Source of the DNA: Diphasiastrum complanatum
Lineage: Eukaryota; Streptophyta; Lycopodiopsida; Lycopodiales; Lycopodiaceae
Reading direction: 5' to 3'
Assembly: GCA_029204225.1 (NCBI GenBank)
Contig: CM055100.1
Coordinates: forward strand, 639,987 to 703,986
DNA length: 64,000 bases
Of this stretch, positions 12,044 through 22,800 are shown one piece after another. Each line of letters begins with the position of its first letter. Position 1 is the first letter of the stretch. Position numbers and translations under genes: made by a program. The notes beneath the pieces are model-generated. The model made no database searches. It worked only from the letters and a program-made list of their open reading frames with translations, and had not been told where the DNA came from.

Positions 12044-12546
12044 CATCAAAGAGACGGAGTTAGTTGTCACGCGGAGGTTCATTCCCATGAGAGCGATAGT
12101 ATAGTTCAGATTTCAACATGAATGGAGGATCTAACACTAACATCCATTAACACTACATCCATTAACCCTACTTCCATTAACCCTAAATCCACAACAATGA
12201 TAGAAACTTACTCTTCTCTCTCTCCCTTTCTCTCTCACAAAAAGCATAAGAAATAGCAATCCCAATAATGATCAGATCCAACAATTAGCAAATACAAAGA
12301 AAGCATGAGAAATGGAAAAAAAAAGAGGAAGAGCAAGGACATTCATCAATCCATTTCTAAAGAGAACCAATCTGCTTTATTGAAATGAGGAAATGAACAT
12401 GAGGAGCAACTCGAATTTGTCCCTTTTTATAGTAGAGAGGAGGACCCTAGCCTCTGAATCCTATTGGTCCAGTCCTGCCTCTCTTTTTATTCAAATTTAA
12501 AAAAGTGTGGGAACCATCAAAATTGGAGAGAAACCCAACTTTATTC
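12044..12546 (-). repeat. 3' LTR (copy 1) of the Tat-like element
   Basis: About 503 bp aligned to 19995-20506 with high identity (CATCAAAGAGACG to AACTTTATTC). It holds a minisatellite of CCATTAACNCTA units at 12139-12195 and, on the minus strand, a TATAAAAAG box at 12431-12423. Similarity to the other copies stops at 12546, so the right end has been altered. Confidence 0.75.
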
Positions 12547-12948
12547 CTATAAGGCCCAGTGGAAATCCACTGAAATATTCCAGTTGTAAGGCTGGTGAAT
12601 GATTGGCCAATTGGGCGTATGGATGGTGATTTTATCCATAACCAATCCCAAATCTTTCTACTTTTGTCTTCGCAGCATTGGCACGTAATAAGGATCTACC
12701 CACAACTGGCGAGGGCTGGCGACGTAACTCCTAATTGATTCCGGAGTTTTCTCAAAAACTGTGATTCTCCATGCCGGCTACTCTCCCAATGCAGGTATTT
12801 TGTCCAATTCTTTGCCGGCCTCTTTCTTGGAGGTCTTAAATTTGAGAACCCATCCACCACGCGAGGACTCATGTGGATGCTGCTTTAAGAAGGTCTGGAT
12901 CTGGTCCTCGATGCTAATGGGCCTTCTGAATAAATGGCCTGTCCTTGA

Positions 12949-14129
12949 TTAGGATGGACCCGCTTGTACTGCCGGTATAGTTGGCAGTTGATCTGCTAGA
13001 TCTGGAGCTCCCCCCTGGTCCATGCTCGAATCAACCCTTGTATCCATCTGTACAGCGTCTTGGCACGACGGGGAAAATTGCGGCATGACTTGGATGGGGA
13101 TTTGTGGTCCGGCTTCCAACACTTGAGCGGCAGCTTTTTCATAGGCGTTGATGGTCTCTTTTGCCTTTTCCAACTCGGTTGAAGCCGCTCCTTTGAACCT
13201 ATCAAAGCGGTCTTGGAATCCCTGAAGGGCCACTTTATATGTTTCCACTTTCTTGAACAAATATGCAATCTTCGTCGCTGTGACCGGATGATCGGGTATT
13301 TGTGTTTGCAGATACGCATCACGCTCAAGGGTGGTCACATCCAATTCACCTTGAAGCCGTGTGCGATCTTGTTCGTCCATTTGTAATCCCTTCAGTAGCT
13401 GCACCTGTTGCTTGGCTTCTTGCACTGCCTTATCTACCTGATCTTGTGCGGTTGTCAGGGCATTTTGCAGGGAGCTGATGTAGGTTTCCAAGCGATCAGC
13501 TTGTTGCTGGGCCAATGTCTTTTCGCTTTCAGTCTTTTCTTCATGTTGCTTGGCTATCTTCACCTCTCAATCCAGTTGGACAATTTTTTGGCTTATCAGA
13601 GTGTTTTCAGATCCTAAAACATAGATCCTCTGTTCCATTTCCTTTTTTTTATCCAGCATAGACTGGATCACTTGCCCAAGGCTTGAAACTAACCCGAGAG
13701 CATTACCAAAATCGACAATCATGGAGGTGGCAACAGCAGGAGACCCTGATGGTACTGTCCGTGGTAGGCATGGAATAGGTGCCAAAGTCTCTTCTTCTTC
13801 AAAAATATCCTCGTCTTCAAACCCTTCAGGCACCGTGGCGTCGAACTGCTTTGGTGACTTGACAGCTGTGTCGACCCGAAGTGTGGGTGGTTGCTGACTG
13901 GCATCTTCAACACCAGCAGTAGCTTCATGGATATGCCCGAATCCTCTTCCAGCGGATTGGGGTTCAAAGGATGCTGGGCTTTGAGGCATTTCAAAGATTT
14001 CGGTGGCCCCAAGGGGGTCAGAATCATCGAACATATCCATGAAGAACTGTGTGTTGGGTGAGGTTGCTTCAGTGTGTGGGGTGAGGCGGCCTGGGCAGCT
14101 GTGATGAGAATGGTAGGCCCAATGGTCAC
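12949..14129 (-). pseudogene. Coiled-coil ORF between pol and 3' LTR (integrase position), one stop
   Basis: Two open segments, 14040-13567 and 13563-12949, are in the same frame and separated by a single TGA (13567-13569), giving about 360 codons. The N-terminal part is acidic (EDEDIFEEEE). The C-terminal two thirds is a predicted coiled coil rich in Gln, Glu and Lys (EKTLAQQQADRLETY, ELEKAKETINAYEKAAAQ). A homologue with the same spacing of IP...P.T, VETY/VQVY and FD motifs lies at 29251-30012. I recognise no catalytic domain. Extra ORFs 3' of pol are known in Tat-type elements, but here it directly follows a truncated RNase H. The function is unknown. Confidence 0.6.
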
Positions 14130-14346
14130 AGACTATCCTTGTATGGGAGCAGAGGCGAGGGAAGCATCAGAGGTGAGGAAAATGGGAAGTTCAGTGCGAA
14201 CAGTAGTAGGGGATGGAAGCGCAGCTGACGAGGTATGCCTAGTACGATGTTGTGATGCGGAAGGCGAGTCACGAATTACGATCTCGCTGCGTGGACGATG
14301 ACGACTATGAGAACCTGAGGCCTAGTGAGATGACTCGGCTGGTGAC

Positions 14347-17119
14347 AGTGACGAAATTTCTGAACAGAAAAAATCATGGCTAGCGCTTCACGTTTTGTTG
14401 TTGAATAATTCTTCTCTGGATCTGTAAGCTGTCTACTTGCAAATCGTATAGGATAATCCTTCTTATAGTCACCTGGCTACGTCAAAACTGATCCAATGGC
14501 ATATTTTGAGGCGTCCGTATGAACATGAAACTCTAATGTCCAATCTGGAGAACGCGTTATTGGTGCTGAAGATAATGCTTTTTTTAACTTTTCAAAGGCT
14601 TCTAACGCCTCTACTGTCCGAATAGGAACAATAGTTAATTTGTATATAGGTCGTGCTAAATCCGCAAAGAAGATAATAAAAATTCGATAGTAGTTCGCAT
14701 GACCCATAAACACATAAACTCCTCAAATTGTTGCTGGCGGTGGCAATTCCACAATAACTTTGATTTTAGAGTAATCGGTGGCAATACCATGTCTTGATAT
14801 CACATGTCCAAGCACCACTCCGTGAGAAACCCATATCTGGTTTTTTTCTGGATTTAGAGAGATCTGATATTTGCGGCATCTTACAAAGACTTTCTCCAAT
14901 CGATCCAGGTGGTCTGTATCTGTACTATGAACTCCCAAGTTGTCCAAGTAAATTTCAAAGAATTTCTGCAGATAATCTTTAAAGGCAAACTGCATTACTC
15001 TTTGGAATGAACTTGGTGTATTACAGAGTCCAAACGACATTACTTTGTAAGCATAGGTGCCCCATTCTGTTGCAAAAGCAGTTTTGTGGCGATCGGTAGG
15101 TGCAATCTTAACCTGGTTGTAACCAATAAATCCATCCAAGAAACTATAAGCTTCCGCTCCATCAAGGCGATCCAAAATGCTTTCAGTAAAAGGTAACGGA
15201 AAGTGATCCTTCCGTGTCACTTTATTCAATGCTTTGAGATTCACATAGATTCGCAATTCTCCATTTTTCTTAGGAACAATGACAATCGGTGAAATTCATT
15301 CGGTATGCTCGATCTCATAAATGAAATCGACGTCAAGCAATCTCTGAAGTTCTTTCTTTATCAGATCTGCCACATTAGGATTACAGCGATAGAACTTTGT
15401 AACCTTTGGTACTACATCAGGTACTAAAGGTATGGTAGGTTCAATGACTGATGTCGAAATACCCTTCAAATCTTGATAAGTCCATGCAAAACAATCTTGA
15501 TACTTAATAAGTAGCAAACGGAGTGCTTGATACTGTTCAGGAGTAAGTTGTGATCCCACTTGTACAATCTTTTCTGGTTCTCCTGGTTCTGCAAGATTCA
15601 TTGGCTGCGTCCTAGCTGGGCCATCGTAAACCTCTTTAGATTCCGGCATGTGTTCTTCAGCTTTACGATGTGTTTTAGGTAACATGATAACCACATCATC
15701 CAGTGTATAACGTTTAAAATGCTCTGGCATATCATGCTGGACTACATTTGCTTGTTCTTTTTCGAAAGGACTTGTCTTGGATCTTCGTTTAGTCTTCTTA
15801 GCAGGAATTGATCGTGGAGGTGATGACTTCCGGGATGATAAATCTTTCTTCTCAGGTGAAGACTTCCTAGATGATGATGTCTTGCTGGAGATCTGACTTG
15901 AAGAATAATTCTTGACTTTTCCTTTGTCTTTATCAAATAGAGGTGGCACTTCCTTTAAATCAAACTTTTGAGGGGGATTTTCCCATTTCAGGACCATATT
16001 ATAATGTTGCTTTGCTTGTTTCTTCATCATCGAACCTGTCATCCTGTCTCCTTTCAATATAACTGCTTTGGGCGATTTGATTGTTTGTTCATCAGGAACA
16101 TTACGCACTCCAAATCTGGTCGGATCCATATGATGTAGAATCTGTTCATCTGTAAGTTTTGCATTGCCATCATAAGTTAAGGCATGGCTCATTGGTATGA
16201 GATCATCCTCAATTGGATCTTGTATAGGTTCCATTGATATCCAGGCTACATTCAACACATTTAGTGGAAACGTGATTGGCGTATCCAAAGTTCGATCTAA
16301 CAAGGAAGTCTCGCTCATCTCTGATTGACTATCTTGTTGACACATATATCCTGCTGTACAATCAATTGTTGCAAGAGCTTCGTTCCAATTGACAGTATCC
16401 GTTTGAGAATCGTAGTGAACTCCCAATTTTTTCTCTGGTCAATCACAAGTGTGATCCGTTGTTGATGAATCATCATCCGCTTTTTGAACCACTGGCTTGA
16501 CAGTCCAAGTCGTAGGATCAATATTAACTGCACGTTCACGATTTTCAAAAGTGATTTTTCCGGTACCCCAGTTATGAATTACTTGCGCAACTCGTAACCA
16601 TGGACGTCCTAAGAGAACTCGGTAGACATTTGGTGCTTCTGGTAAGTCCATCACGATGAAAGTAATGACGAACTATACTCCTACAATCCTGACAGGTATA
16701 TCTTCCACCATTCCTTGTGGACGAACCGTCATTTGATCAGCTAGCTTAATAGCAAAAGTAGCAGTCTTAATCTTTGTAAGGCCCTATTTTGTACATAGCT
16801 TTGTAGAAATCAGGTTAACTCCTGAACTGCCGTCTATCACGGCTACTTCTTTAGAAAATTGTCTATGTTGTATTGGCAGAGTGATATTCTTTTGTTCACT
16901 TTCCCAAGCTGCTCCAACATGTAGTACATCATTAGATTCTTCAAATCCAGCACAAAAGAGCGACTCCTGATGGTCTTCTGATTCTTCTTGAGCTAACTTT
17001 TGCGCTAAGACTTCTTTGGCTTTTGGCACCAACTTTAGGAGCTCTCCCAATGAAATATTGATCTTGCTAGACAAAATATTCATGAGTAATTCTGTATGCA
17101 GTGCTTCCGGTTCCGTCAT
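14347..17119 (-). pseudogene. Ty3/gypsy protease-RT-partial RNase H relic
   Basis: Read on the minus strand. The protease region lies at 17119-16784 (VAVIDGSSGVNLIS) and 16654-16439 (YRVLLGRPWL). A long linker leads into RT at 16426-15296 (CFAWTYQDLKGI), which is interrupted by a stop just after YEIEHTE. RT continues at 15256-14723 (RIYVNLKALNKVT, FPLPF, GYNQVKIAP, FGLCNTPSSFQR). The catalytic box reads YLDN instead of YxDD. RNase H begins at 14713 (FHVHTDASKYAIGSVLT) and continues to KNYSTTKREALAMIF, then loses similarity near 14347. Integrase is absent. Clearly inactive. Confidence 0.8.
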
Positions 17120-17433
17120 CTTGAAGGGTTATTCATGATGATGTAATTGATCATTCATATCCGTACATAAATTTCTTGAAGGCTGCAATGGTGAAGACCG
17201 AACTTCAGCTGTTACTTTAGCAACTTCAAGCTCCTCTTCTTCTTGCAAATGCTTAATCCACTATCTCATATCCTGATATCTTCATTTTTCTGTATTAAGG
17301 TTTGGATAAACTTTCGATGTTGTTGGTGTATCGTTCAATGGTATAGAATCAACAGGTACTGAATCCACTACTGGTTCTTTTTGCTTTTGTGCTCTGGTGA
17401 CCACCATCAAGGGTGCACTTGGTTTATTATGAG

Positions 17434-18840
17434 CTATCGATCCTTGTTGATTGTTATCAAATTTACAGGTGCTGTAGCTGGTGGTGGCTTCAGTCTTGCT
17501 GGACAGTCTTTATAGCAATGCCCATATCCACAGTCACGACTGAATGGTACAAATTTTTCTTTATTTGGGCATTCTACAACTCTGTGATTTTCTCCACATG
17601 CAAAGCATCCAAATGGTGCTCTGGCCCAATTTCTCGAGGCTTGTTGTTGAGCAGCAGCATAAATGGCATACTGTTCTGAAGATCCACCTTCCTGATCATT
17701 ACCATAGCTCCATTGCTCAGCACTTCCATAAGGTTCTGGTTCCATCAAATTGGCAGGAGGAGCGGAGTGCTTTGGTGGGGCAGGCAAGGCTAGATGCTCC
17801 AGGTATCCAAGAGTAGATTGTCGTAGTCTTGCTACTGGATTGCCTCCATACTGTGGATCTCGATATCCCATCTGATCATACCGTTGCTGAATCATCTGAG
17901 TGTTGAAGTTGCAAAAGGCAGTCTCATGGTCAGGTGAATTACATAGATGGCAAACACTTATTTCCATTCATTTTTTCAATTGAGGACACTCGTTCACTAT
18001 GTGATTTCCTGTACAAATAGAACACCAGACATTTTCCTTGGTAGGAAAAGTCTTTGCAAACTTCTCAGGTTCCTTGTTCGCTTCTCCGTGGAAAGTTTCC
18101 AATGCTTTGATCTTCTCATCAAATTGCAACTGCAACTTTTCCATCTGTTTCTGCTGGGTCTTCCCAAGTTTCTCGAACTCATTGAGCATCATTTCTGCAG
18201 TAGCATTGGCATTTGTTGATGCAATAGTGGTGGATGTCGTAGTAGTCCACCCTGTTGTATAAGGCAACATACTAACATTCGGCTCATCATCTGAATCTTC
18301 ATCCTCCTCCTGAATTGCATCGTTCATCGCATTTTACAAAAGTGTGTACTTATTATGACATTTCAGTTCACGTCGGATCCATTTAGGTAGACCTGACAAA
18401 AACCACATAATCATGGCATTTTTATTAATCAGCTCAGGCTCACATTCAGATCTAAGATGTTTCATCCTTTCGATGTAACCTCGAACCATTTCCCGCTTTT
18501 AAATTTTAATTTTACTTAAAAGTAGGAAAGGGCCTTCCATAAACTTCCGCGGTTTGAACCGTGTGATAAGGGCTCGTTTAACAACCTCCCTATTTGTATG
18601 CTCAGTTTCATCTTGGTTATAGTACCAATCTTGTGTTGCACCTATTAAGGCCATAGGAAACAGCTTATGTTTATCTTGAGGATAAATCTCACCATAGACC
18701 TCACAAGCATAGATCTGAAGAAATCGAACTAGATCTGTTAATCCATTATATTTGGGTAGATCCAATCGGGGTGCTCTTCTAACAATAATTGGATTGACCT
18801 CCTGTGGAGCACCTCCAGGAGCACCTCCAGGGGCAGCCAT
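17434..18840 (-). pseudogene. Ty3/gypsy gag relic with several zinc knuckles
   Basis: The capsid-like part at 18840-18499 (APRLDLPKYNGLTDLVRFL, KLFPMALIGAT.DWYY) carries the retrotransposon gag signature. It continues in another frame to 18328 (MVRGYIERMKHLRSECEPEL). The segment at 18327-17968 ends in CSICTGNHIVNEC, and 17967-17434 has CHLCNSPDHETAFC and CFACGENHRVVEC; these are CCHC-like nucleic-acid-binding knuckles. Frame changes and stops separate the three parts. An alanine-glycine-proline N-terminus follows the ATG at 18840. Confidence 0.75.
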
Positions 18841-19994
18841 TTAGATCAAATTGATAATGTGATTGGATATAGGTTTTTCCAAAAACTATCTCAGATTAGA
18901 TCTACTAGCTCTATTCCACTTTTCAAGAATCTGATTCTATATGATGAGAAAAATTCGATCAATCAATACTTCTCAAAAATGAAAATTCTCTCAGAGTCCA
19001 ATTCAAAATATATCAGATCTGATCCAAATTTTGACAGAGACTTGATCTAGAAAATCAAAAACTAAAAATAGGACTGGCGAAGGTTATCTAAGCGAAAGTT
19101 GGCTCGGCAAAGGTTCAACAGTGCTATTTTGGGATAAAAACTCTTTGAACACTTTTCTGGCAATTTCTTGAGAAATAACCTTTGCCGACTTCTCAGATGG
19201 AAGATCTGACACAGATATAACTATGGACAACCGGACGAAGATTTCTGACATAGGAAAATATAGTTTTTGTGATCTGGCGAGGGTAAAAATCAAGATTTTT
19301 TGTAATCTGATCAAGATAAATCTTCGTTGAACTCAAAAATAGTATTTTTATATAAATAGAATGTTCTGAAAACTCGGCAAAGGTTCTGGCGAAGGATCAA
19401 GAGTACTACTGGTAATTTTGCAAAAAAGTGACTTTTTTGACAAAAATATGACAATATGACAACTGATCTTCTGAAAACCTTTCTATTTTTGGTATTATTC
19501 TTCACCGACCTGGCAGTAGATAGATCTGAATCACATCTAAGCATAGTGAATTGGGCGAAGGTTCTTTTTCTGTATTTTTTAGAATTTTGATAATTTTTGG
19601 TGTTTTTTGGTGGTTTTCTGATGTTTCTGGAAATCTGCTGGGAATAAATCTTTGCCCTTCAGACTGAAGGTTTTGTAAACAAAACCGAAGGTGTCTGCAA
19701 CTCGGCGAAGGTTTCCTGAAAGAGGGTACAAAGTTCTGGGTTCTGATGACGCTTTTTACCTCTTTTTGACCAATTTTTACAGATTTGACCAATTTTTGTT
19801 ATTTTCTCTAATATCTCAGATCCAAATGGATCTTAAGATTAGTGATCTGAATAGCTTTTCCTGTTTAATAATCAGATTAGATTTCAAACAAGCAAATCCA
19901 CTCAAAATCTAGCAAAATCAATCCCAAACTATCCCTACAATGAAGTTTTAACACTATTCATGCCACGACAAGATGCCTAATGCAAGCTAACCAT
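18841..19994 (-). other. Leader of the Tat-like element with repeated GGCGAAGGTT motifs
   Basis: Untranslated-looking sequence between the gag start and the 5' LTR. GGC(G/A)(A/G)AGGTT-type motifs recur near 19076, 19105, 19377, 19387, 19552 and 19703. I could not find a convincing primer-binding site next to the LTR. Confidence 0.45.
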
Positions 19995-20578
19995 CATCAA
20001 AGAGACGAAGTTAGTTGTCATGCGGAGGTTCGTTCCCATGAGAGCGATAGTATAGTTCAGATCTCAACATGAATGGAGGATCTAACACTAACATCCATTA
20101 ACACTAAGCATTAACACTACATCCATTAACCCTACTTCCATTAACCCTAAATCCACAACAATGATAGAAACTTACTCTTCTCTCTCTCCCTTTCTCTCTC
20201 ACAAAAGCATAAGAAATAGAAATCCCAATAATGATCAGATCCAACAATTAGCAAATACAAAGAAATGAGAAATGGAGGAAAAGAGAGGAAGAGCAAGGAC
20301 ATTCATCAATCCATTTCTAAAGAGAACCAATCTGCTTTATTGAAATGAGAAAATGAACATGAGGAGCAACTCGAGTTGGTCCCTTTTTATAGTAGAGAGG
20401 AGGACCCTGGCCTCTGAATCCTATTGGTCCAGTCTTGCCTCTCTTTTTATTCAAATTTAAAAAAGTGTGGGAACTATCAAAATTGGAGGGAAACCCAACT
20501 TTATTCACTAACTTGACATTTAGGCCCTGCGACATTAAAAGTCCCGCAAAAAGGCCTAAACTCCTTTATTAACTTTTA
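19995..20578 (-). repeat. 5' LTR (copy 2) of the Tat-like element
   Basis: Matches copy 1 over about 510 bp, then shares a further 70 bp or so with the inverted copy 3 (CACTAACTTGACATTTAGGCC). A minus-strand TATAAAAAG box lies at 20391-20383, and CCATTAACNCTA minisatellite units lie at 20090-20155. Confidence 0.75.
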
Positions 20579-20770
20579 TCTACTGGGTATCGGAGTCGTA
20601 CAGCTTGTAGGTATTGTTGGAGGAAGTATCATATCAATCAGGTTGGTCTTTAGACTTTGGAAATCGAATTTCTTCCTTGTCTCCTTCGGGATCTACGCAT
20701 AGGCGATGCAACCGAATACTCGTAGGCTCTTCAATGAAGTGCATTTTAGACTTAGAGATAAACTTTATGA
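20579..20770 (-). pseudogene. Ty1/copia integrase C-terminal relic (right half of the split element)
   Basis: Minus-strand frames give VFGCIAYA-like, ETRKKFDFQSLK-like and YKLYDSDTQ text, homologous to the plus-strand copia at 30930-31080. The missing continuation is found at 12043 and below, on the other side of the gypsy insertion. Confidence 0.65.
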
Positions 20771-21360
20771 AAGTTATTTTAGTCGAATTTCATTTAAATT
20801 ACCACTCTTGGAAAGTGTGGGAAAGTTAGGAGGTCAAGTTTGGACAATTCAAATTTGATCATTTGGTTCATTAAATCTAGTCCATATTTTTAGTAGGATT
20901 TTTGATATGGAGGGAAACCAAGATCATTAATGAGAGATGAACCTATTATAAATAGATGTACACACGTGGAAAGAGGAGAATTCTCTCTCTCTACTCTCAT
21001 TCATGCTTATACATGACATCTCTTTGGGGTTCCATACTCATTGGTGCACTATGGTGTTGATATCTTTACTTTTTGTGTGTAGAATCAATGTGTTTTTCTC
21101 AAGATCTATTAGAATTTGAGGCTTCTATGCATTGATAGAGCTAGATTTCTACATTGTCAATGGTGCTAGTTGTGTTGTCTTTCATAACCAAAGATCAAAG
21201 GGACATAATGGATCTAAGTGATATGAAATTCTTCACATAGCATTTTGTAGGAGGGTTTGCAGATCCCAAGGCCACCCTAACCCTAGTTAATAAGTGAGAG
21301 GGATTTGGCACCCTGCGTGTGTAATTCCAACTTGATGATCACATAGTTATTTGATAATTA
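20771..21360 (+). other. Non-coding stretch between two gypsy LTR copies
   Basis: No coding potential. CCTATTATAAATAGATG near 20940-20956, followed by a CT-rich stretch, resembles a promoter, perhaps a fragment of another LTR. The identity is unresolved. Confidence 0.35.
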
Positions 21361-21985
21361 GAAAGTCGATAAAAGGGCTTTAGGCCTTTTTGCAGGCTTG
21401 ATGTCGAAGGCCTAAATGTCAAGTTAGTGAATAAAGTTGGGATTCCCACCAAAATTCAAATTCAAATTGGTTCCCTCCAATTTTGAATGGGTTCCCACTC
21501 TTTTTGAAGTTTGAATAATTAGGGAGAGAGAAATGGGCCAATAGGATTTGGAGGCTAGGGTCCTCCTCTCCACCATAGATAGTGCCAATTCCAAACTCGA
21601 GTTTGGAAATCATGTTCACATCCTCATTTCAATACATGCAGATTGGTTCTCTTATGGAATGAATTTGTGAATGTCCTTGCTCTCTATCACTTTTTCATGC
21701 TTTTATTGTGTTTGCTAATTGTTGGATGTGATTATTATTGGAATTGCTATTTCTTATGCTTTTTGTGAGAGAGAAAGGGAGAGAGAGAGAAAGAGTAGGC
21801 TATCTTTATTGTGGATCGTAGTGTTAATGGATGCGTAGTGGTAATGTTGTAGTGTTAATGCTTAGGGTTAATGGATGTTAGATTTAGATGTGGATCTTCC
21901 ATTCATGCTAAAATCTGGGATATGCTATCGCTCTCATGGAAACGAACCTACGCGTGACAACTAGCTTCATCTTCCACACCATAGA
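21361..21985 (+). repeat. Inverted third copy of the Tat-like LTR
   Basis: The reverse complement matches 19995-20578 along its length, including the TTTAGGCCTTTTTGC end, the minisatellite and the GA-rich block. It has no adjacent internal gypsy sequence, so it looks like a solo LTR inserted in the opposite orientation, against a copia integrase relic. Confidence 0.7.
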
Positions 21986-22800
21986 GTACCTTTGAGTTTG
22001 AAATCTCCCTCTTGATTCCATGTGCCACACAAAACTCTTTGAACTTTGTTTATAGGTCTTCATCTAGCACTTGATCTTCATGTTGAATTGACTCTCCATA
22101 TCATTTTTAAATTTGAGAAAAATATCAAGTACCTCATTCTTACCCTTTAGAAGATAAATCCAACAATATCTACTAAAGTTATCAATGCAAGCCACATAAA
22201 TATTTGCTCCACCATTACTCAAAGCAGTAGTACAATGCACATCCAAATGTACTGTATGACAAGGCATCTTAGATCTTGAGCTAGATCTAGAATAAGACAA
22301 CCCATGTGACTTTGTCATTTAATAAAGCTGGCCAACTTGTTTCTTTGCCTTCAAACCACCATGGTTAGAAATAACACATCTATGTAGAGTTGACCTTGTC
22401 TCTTGCCCTTCACAATCAAGGTTCCATTATTATTTATCAAGCAAGAATCACCAACAAATTTCACTTCATATTTGTAGATGAGGGATAGTACCAATGTCCT
22501 TGATAACACCCTTACCACCATTGGAAAATTGATGACCTTCTCCTTTCCTTCATAAGTCACCAAAGCAGTGTAGTACTCTTTGTGACATGTCATATGAAAG
22601 CTTTCTCTACTATCAATCCACCATGGATCAATATCTCCATCATTGGGTAGCAAACTAGAAGACATCAAAAGAGAATCACCACCATCTTATTCATCCTCAT
22701 CAAAAGCAAAATTGTCTGTCTCTCTCCTTGCTCTCTCTTCGTTTTGAAAGAATCTTTAGCAAAATATCCTTCGACTCCACACTAGAAACACTTCAACGGG
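21986..22800 (-). pseudogene. Ty1/copia protease-integrase relic
   Basis: The minus strand begins with a decayed zinc knuckle (GVEGYFAKD) near 22770. Protease-region text follows at 22668-22351 (WWIDSRESFHMTCHKEYYTAL), where the usual DSGAS is DSRES. Integrase-core text is at 22318-22064 (HLDVHCTTALSNGGANIYV, FSRYCWIYLLKGKNEV) and runs on to TKFKEFCVAHGIKRE near 21990. Multiple stops are present. Confidence 0.7.

Larger units (their letters stand above)
12044..20578 (-). mobile_element. Tat-like Ty3/gypsy element without integrase, nested in copia
   Basis: Direct repeats of about 0.5 kb at 12044-12546 and 19995-20578 bracket minus-strand gag, protease, RT and partial RNase H. The order (gag nearest the right repeat) fits a minus-strand LTR element. 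Protease text IDGSSGVNL and VLLGRPWL resembles the Tat/Ogre/Athila side of Ty3/gypsy rather than chromoviruses. RNase H ends abruptly near 14347 and no integrase follows. A coiled-coil ORF occupies 12949-14129 instead. Several stops and a YLDN in place of YxDD show it is inactive. Exact LTR ends, primer site and target duplication could not be fixed by eye. Confidence 0.7.

Noticed and set aside
12139-12195. Interstitial telomere array
   Set aside because: The units are 15-16 bp and contain CCATTAAC, and they occur identically placed in all LTR copies, so they belong to the LTR and not to a telomere fusion.
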